The notes beneath the pieces are model-generated. The model had not been told where the DNA came from. It did no database searches and saw only the letters and a list, made by a program, of their open reading frames with translations. From DATEJJ01 sp039649115 (GTDB taxonomy: Bacteria; Actinomycetota; Actinomycetes; Mycobacteriales; Micromonosporaceae): a stretch of DNA of 12,606 nucleotides. The DNA is taken from contig JBBWZQ010000159.1 of assembly GCA_039649115.1 (NCBI GenBank), forward strand, positions 1 to 12,606, in the 5' to 3' direction. The translations under genes were made by a program, and so were the position numbers. Below are positions 10,911 through 12,606 of the stretch, one piece after another (position 1 is the stretch's first letter; each line of letters opens with the position of its first letter).

Positions 10911-12606
10911 CTACAAGCCCTCCGCCACCGCGGCGGCTACGCGCAGCCAGGCGTCGCGGGTGGCCGCGGACAGGAGGGCGTAGCGGATGGGTTCGCCCGA
11001 GTCGATGAGCCGCTCGTACGGGGCGAGCAGGACGGACCGTGTGCGCGCCGCGAAATGCCGCTGGATCGCGGGCAGGTCGATGTCCTTGCGGCTGGGCGGC
11101 ATGGACACCACCGTGATCGCCTGGCGGACCAGCCGGTGCCGGCCCGACTGCTCCAGGTGGTCGAGCATGCGGGCGGCCGTCTCCGCGGAGTCGTTGCGCG
11201 CCGACATCGTCAGCACGAGCTGGTCGGTCGCGTCGATCGCCGCCTGCCAGTTCTGCGCGCGCACGTTGTTGCCGGTGTCCACCATGATCAGCTTGTAGAA
11301 CCGGCTGACCACCTCGCGGAGGTCCGCGAACGCGGCGGACGTGAGCATCTCGCCACCCGTCGCCGACTCGTCGCTGGCCAGCACGTCGAACATGCCCTCG
11401 CCCTGCGCCCGCACGTACTGCGACAGGTCGCCGACCCGGCCGCCCGCGCCGCGGAAGTGGTCGAGGTCGCGGAGCAGGTCACGCACGGTGCGCGCGTGGA
11501 AGTCCTGCTGCGCGCGCATGCCCAGGGTGCCCTGCGTCTCGTTGTTGTCCCAGGCCAGCACATACCCGCCGCGCTTCTGGCCGAACGTCATCGCGAGCAT
11601 CAGCACCGCGACCGTCTTGCCCGCGCCGCCCTTGGGGTTCACGATCGTCACCTGGCGCAGCCCGCCGAAGTTGCGCCGGATCGTGTCGACGTCCTGGCCG
11701 ACCTCGCGCTCGTGCGCGCCCGGGGCCAACTTGATCAGCCCGAAGGTGCCCTTGCGCACCGCGCCGCGCATGCCCATCTGCGCCACCGGCTCGGGCGGCC
11801 GGACGGCCCTGCGCCGGGCGAACTCCTCGGCGGTGGGGATCAGCGGATCCGGTGCCCAGGGCTGCGGCTGCGCCGGGCTGCTCGGGGTGGGGCCGGCCGG
11901 TTGCGGTGGTGCCGGCCGCTGCGGTGCGTGCGCGGTCGGCGCGGGACCATTCGGGGGTACCGGCGGGTGCGGCGGGAGCGGTCCCAGGCGGGCCGGTGGT
12001 GGCTGCGGCGCCGGTGGTGGCACCGGCGGGGGCGGCGCCGGCGACGGCTGCGGTCCCGGTGGCTGCGCCCACGGCGAGTGCGCCACACCCGCAGGATCAT
12101 CGGCGCCGGGAGGTCCGAAGGGCGAGTTGGGCGCGCCGGTCTGGTCGCGCGTGCCGGGAGGTCCGTAGGGCGAGTTGGCCGCGCCGGCCTGGTCGCGCGT
12201 GCCGGGAGGTCCGAAGGGCGAGTTGGCCGCGCCGGCCTGGTCGCGCGTGCCGGGAGGTCCGAAGGGCGAATGTGCCGCGCCGGCCTGGTCCCCGTTGCCG
12301 GCAGCTCCGGCCGGAGGGGTTGCCGTGCCTGGCTGCGGTGGCCGCGGCTGGGGTGCCGGCCCGTTACCCGTCGCCGGCGGCCACAGCGCCGGCGGGACCG
12401 TGTGCCCGGGCGCGACCGGGTAGGTCGACGGCGCCGGCTGGGGCGGTGTGTGCGGCGCCGGATAGGTGGACGGCGCCGGCCGGGGCGGTGTCTGCGGCAC
12501 CGGATGGGTCGACTGCGGCGGAGTCTGCGGCGCCGGGTGGGTCGGGGCCGCCGGCTCGGGCGCGGTCTGCGGCACCGGCTGGGCTGCCTGTGGCACCGGC
12601 TGCGGC
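10911..12606 (-). CDS. Proline-rich MinD/ParA-like ATPase, N-terminus outside window
   Basis: At least 565 residues; the frame is open to the right edge, so the start is not seen (a GTG at 12596 is an ordinary Val codon inside repeats). Numbering is from that GTG. Residues 1 to ~250 are a low-complexity Pro/Gly/Ala/Gln region with repeats. The C-terminal ~290 residues are a SIMIBI-class P-loop ATPase with deviant Walker A NPKGGAGKT (320-328, bases ~11613-11639), a switch I-like VLAWDNNE segment, Walker B-like LIMVDTGNN and a VLTMSARND strand. A proline-rich leader plus MinD-like domain is the layout of ESX-1 EspI (Rv3876) and related actinobacterial ATPases. A role in secretion or in positioning cargo is inference; no ESX gene is in the window. 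The 3' end lies 10 bp from the DUF3151 stop. Confidence 0.85.
   Translation of the reverse strand, partial: PQPVPQAAQPVPQTAPEPAAPTHPAPQTPPQSTHPVPQTPPRPAPSTYPAPHTPPQPAPSTYPVAPGHTVPPALWPPATGNGPAPQPRPPQPGTATPPAGAAGNGDQAGAAHSPFGPPGTRDQAGAANSPFGPPGTRDQAGAANSPYGPPGTRDQTGAPNSPFGPPGADDPAGVAHSPWAQPPGPQPSPAPPPPVPPPAPQPPPARLGPLPPHPPVPPNGPAPTAHAPQRPAPPQPAGPTPSSPAQPQPWAPDPLIPTAEEFARRRAVRPPEPVAQMGMRGAVRKGTFGLIKLAPGAHEREVGQDVDTIRRNFGGLRQVTIVNPKGGAGKTVAVLMLAMTFGQKRGGYVLAWDNNETQGTLGMRAQQDFHARTVRDLLRDLDHFRGAGGRVGDLSQYVRAQGEGMFDVLASDESATGGEMLTSAAFADLREVVSRFYKLIMVDTGNNVRAQNWQAAIDATDQLVLTMSARNDSAETAARMLDHLEQSGRHRLVRQAITVVSMPPSRKDIDLPAIQRHFAARTRSVLLAPYERLIDSGEPIRYALLSAATRDAWLRVAAAVAEGL
12073..12312 (-). repeat. 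48-bp tandem minisatellite coding for 16-residue repeats
   Basis: Five 48-bp units begin at 12073, 12121, 12169, 12217 and 12265. They encode the 16-residue unit Asn/His-Ser-Pro-Phe/Tyr-Gly-Pro-Pro-Gly-Thr-Arg-Asp-Gln-Ala-Gly-Ala-Ala and variants. The middle units are nearly identical at DNA level; the outer ones are diverged, as expected from repeat expansion from within. The period is a multiple of three, so copy number can change without breaking the frame. Confidence 0.85.
12423..12606 (-). repeat. 42-bp Pro-rich coding repeat near the window edge
   Basis: Units start at 12423, 12465, 12507 (shortened to 33 bp) and 12540, then continue imperfectly to the edge. They encode 14-residue units of the type Tyr/His-Pro-Ala/Val-Pro-Gln/His-Thr-Pro-Pro-x-Pro-Ala-Pro-Ser-Thr. 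This second repeat family lies in the same disordered leader as the 48-bp family. Confidence 0.7.

Noticed and set aside
12073..12312. Regular 48-bp spacing considered as a CRISPR-like array
   Set aside because: Whole units repeat with no unique spacers, the period is coding (16 residues) and lies within an open reading frame.
11341..12423. Plus-strand frames opposite the MinD-like gene, some Gly-rich and repetitive
   Set aside because: Their repeats are the complement of the Pro-rich repeats; the P-loop ATPase is on the minus strand.

Overview
The window is about 71% G+C. It has dense genes, many GTG starts and several TANNNT boxes 6-8 nt in front of start codons. Together these indicate a high-GC actinomycete, with Pseudonocardiaceae or Micromonosporaceae as plausible families; nothing here fixes the genus. 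The order clpB - pyrE - DedA protein - class II fba - DUF3151 protein resembles a housekeeping block I recall from Mycobacterium tuberculosis (about Rv0360c to Rv0384c). The rest of the content looks like lineage-specific insertions into that block.

Layout, left to right. Positions 2-691 are the C-terminal part of the ClpB disaggregase; its first ~170 bp look corrupted or diverged. Positions 712-3613 hold three related four-helix membrane proteins of unknown function. A short-chain dehydrogenase gene lies between the second and third, and its catalytic Tyr position reads Ser. Positions 3677-4216 are orotate phosphoribosyltransferase (pyrE). Positions 4283-4654 are an ArsR/SmtB-family regulator lacking the N-terminal Cys pair of arsenic-sensing relatives, preceded by a strong inverted repeat. 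A 150-bp convergent spacer follows, containing palindromes and an exact 20-bp tandem duplication. On the minus strand are a DedA-family membrane protein (4808-5635) and a DUF2127 membrane protein with an N-terminal Cys/His zinc-ribbon-like segment (5707-6477). Divergent from these, on the plus strand, are the radical SAM enzyme AmrS and the Memo-like protein AmrB of the AmmeMemoRadiSam system (6538-8456); the AMMECR1 partner is not in the window. A 70-residue acidic protein (minus) converges on amrB. Class II fructose-bisphosphate aldolase (8824-9849) has a good sigma-A-type promoter with a 9-bp direct repeat beside it. A C-terminal fragment of a LOG-type Rossmann protein (minus), a strong hairpin, a DUF3151 protein (10454-10900) and a proline-rich MinD/ParA-like ATPase (minus, running off the right edge) complete the window.

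The genes do not form one pathway. Aldolase and PyrE are core glycolysis and pyrimidine enzymes, ClpB is protein quality control, and DedA is an envelope lipid or solute transporter-type protein. The parts with unknown biology are the membrane-protein trio with its SDR, the AmrS/AmrB pair with its neighbours, and the repeat-bearing MinD-like ATPase. I found no tRNA, rRNA, CRISPR array, insertion sequence or phage gene.
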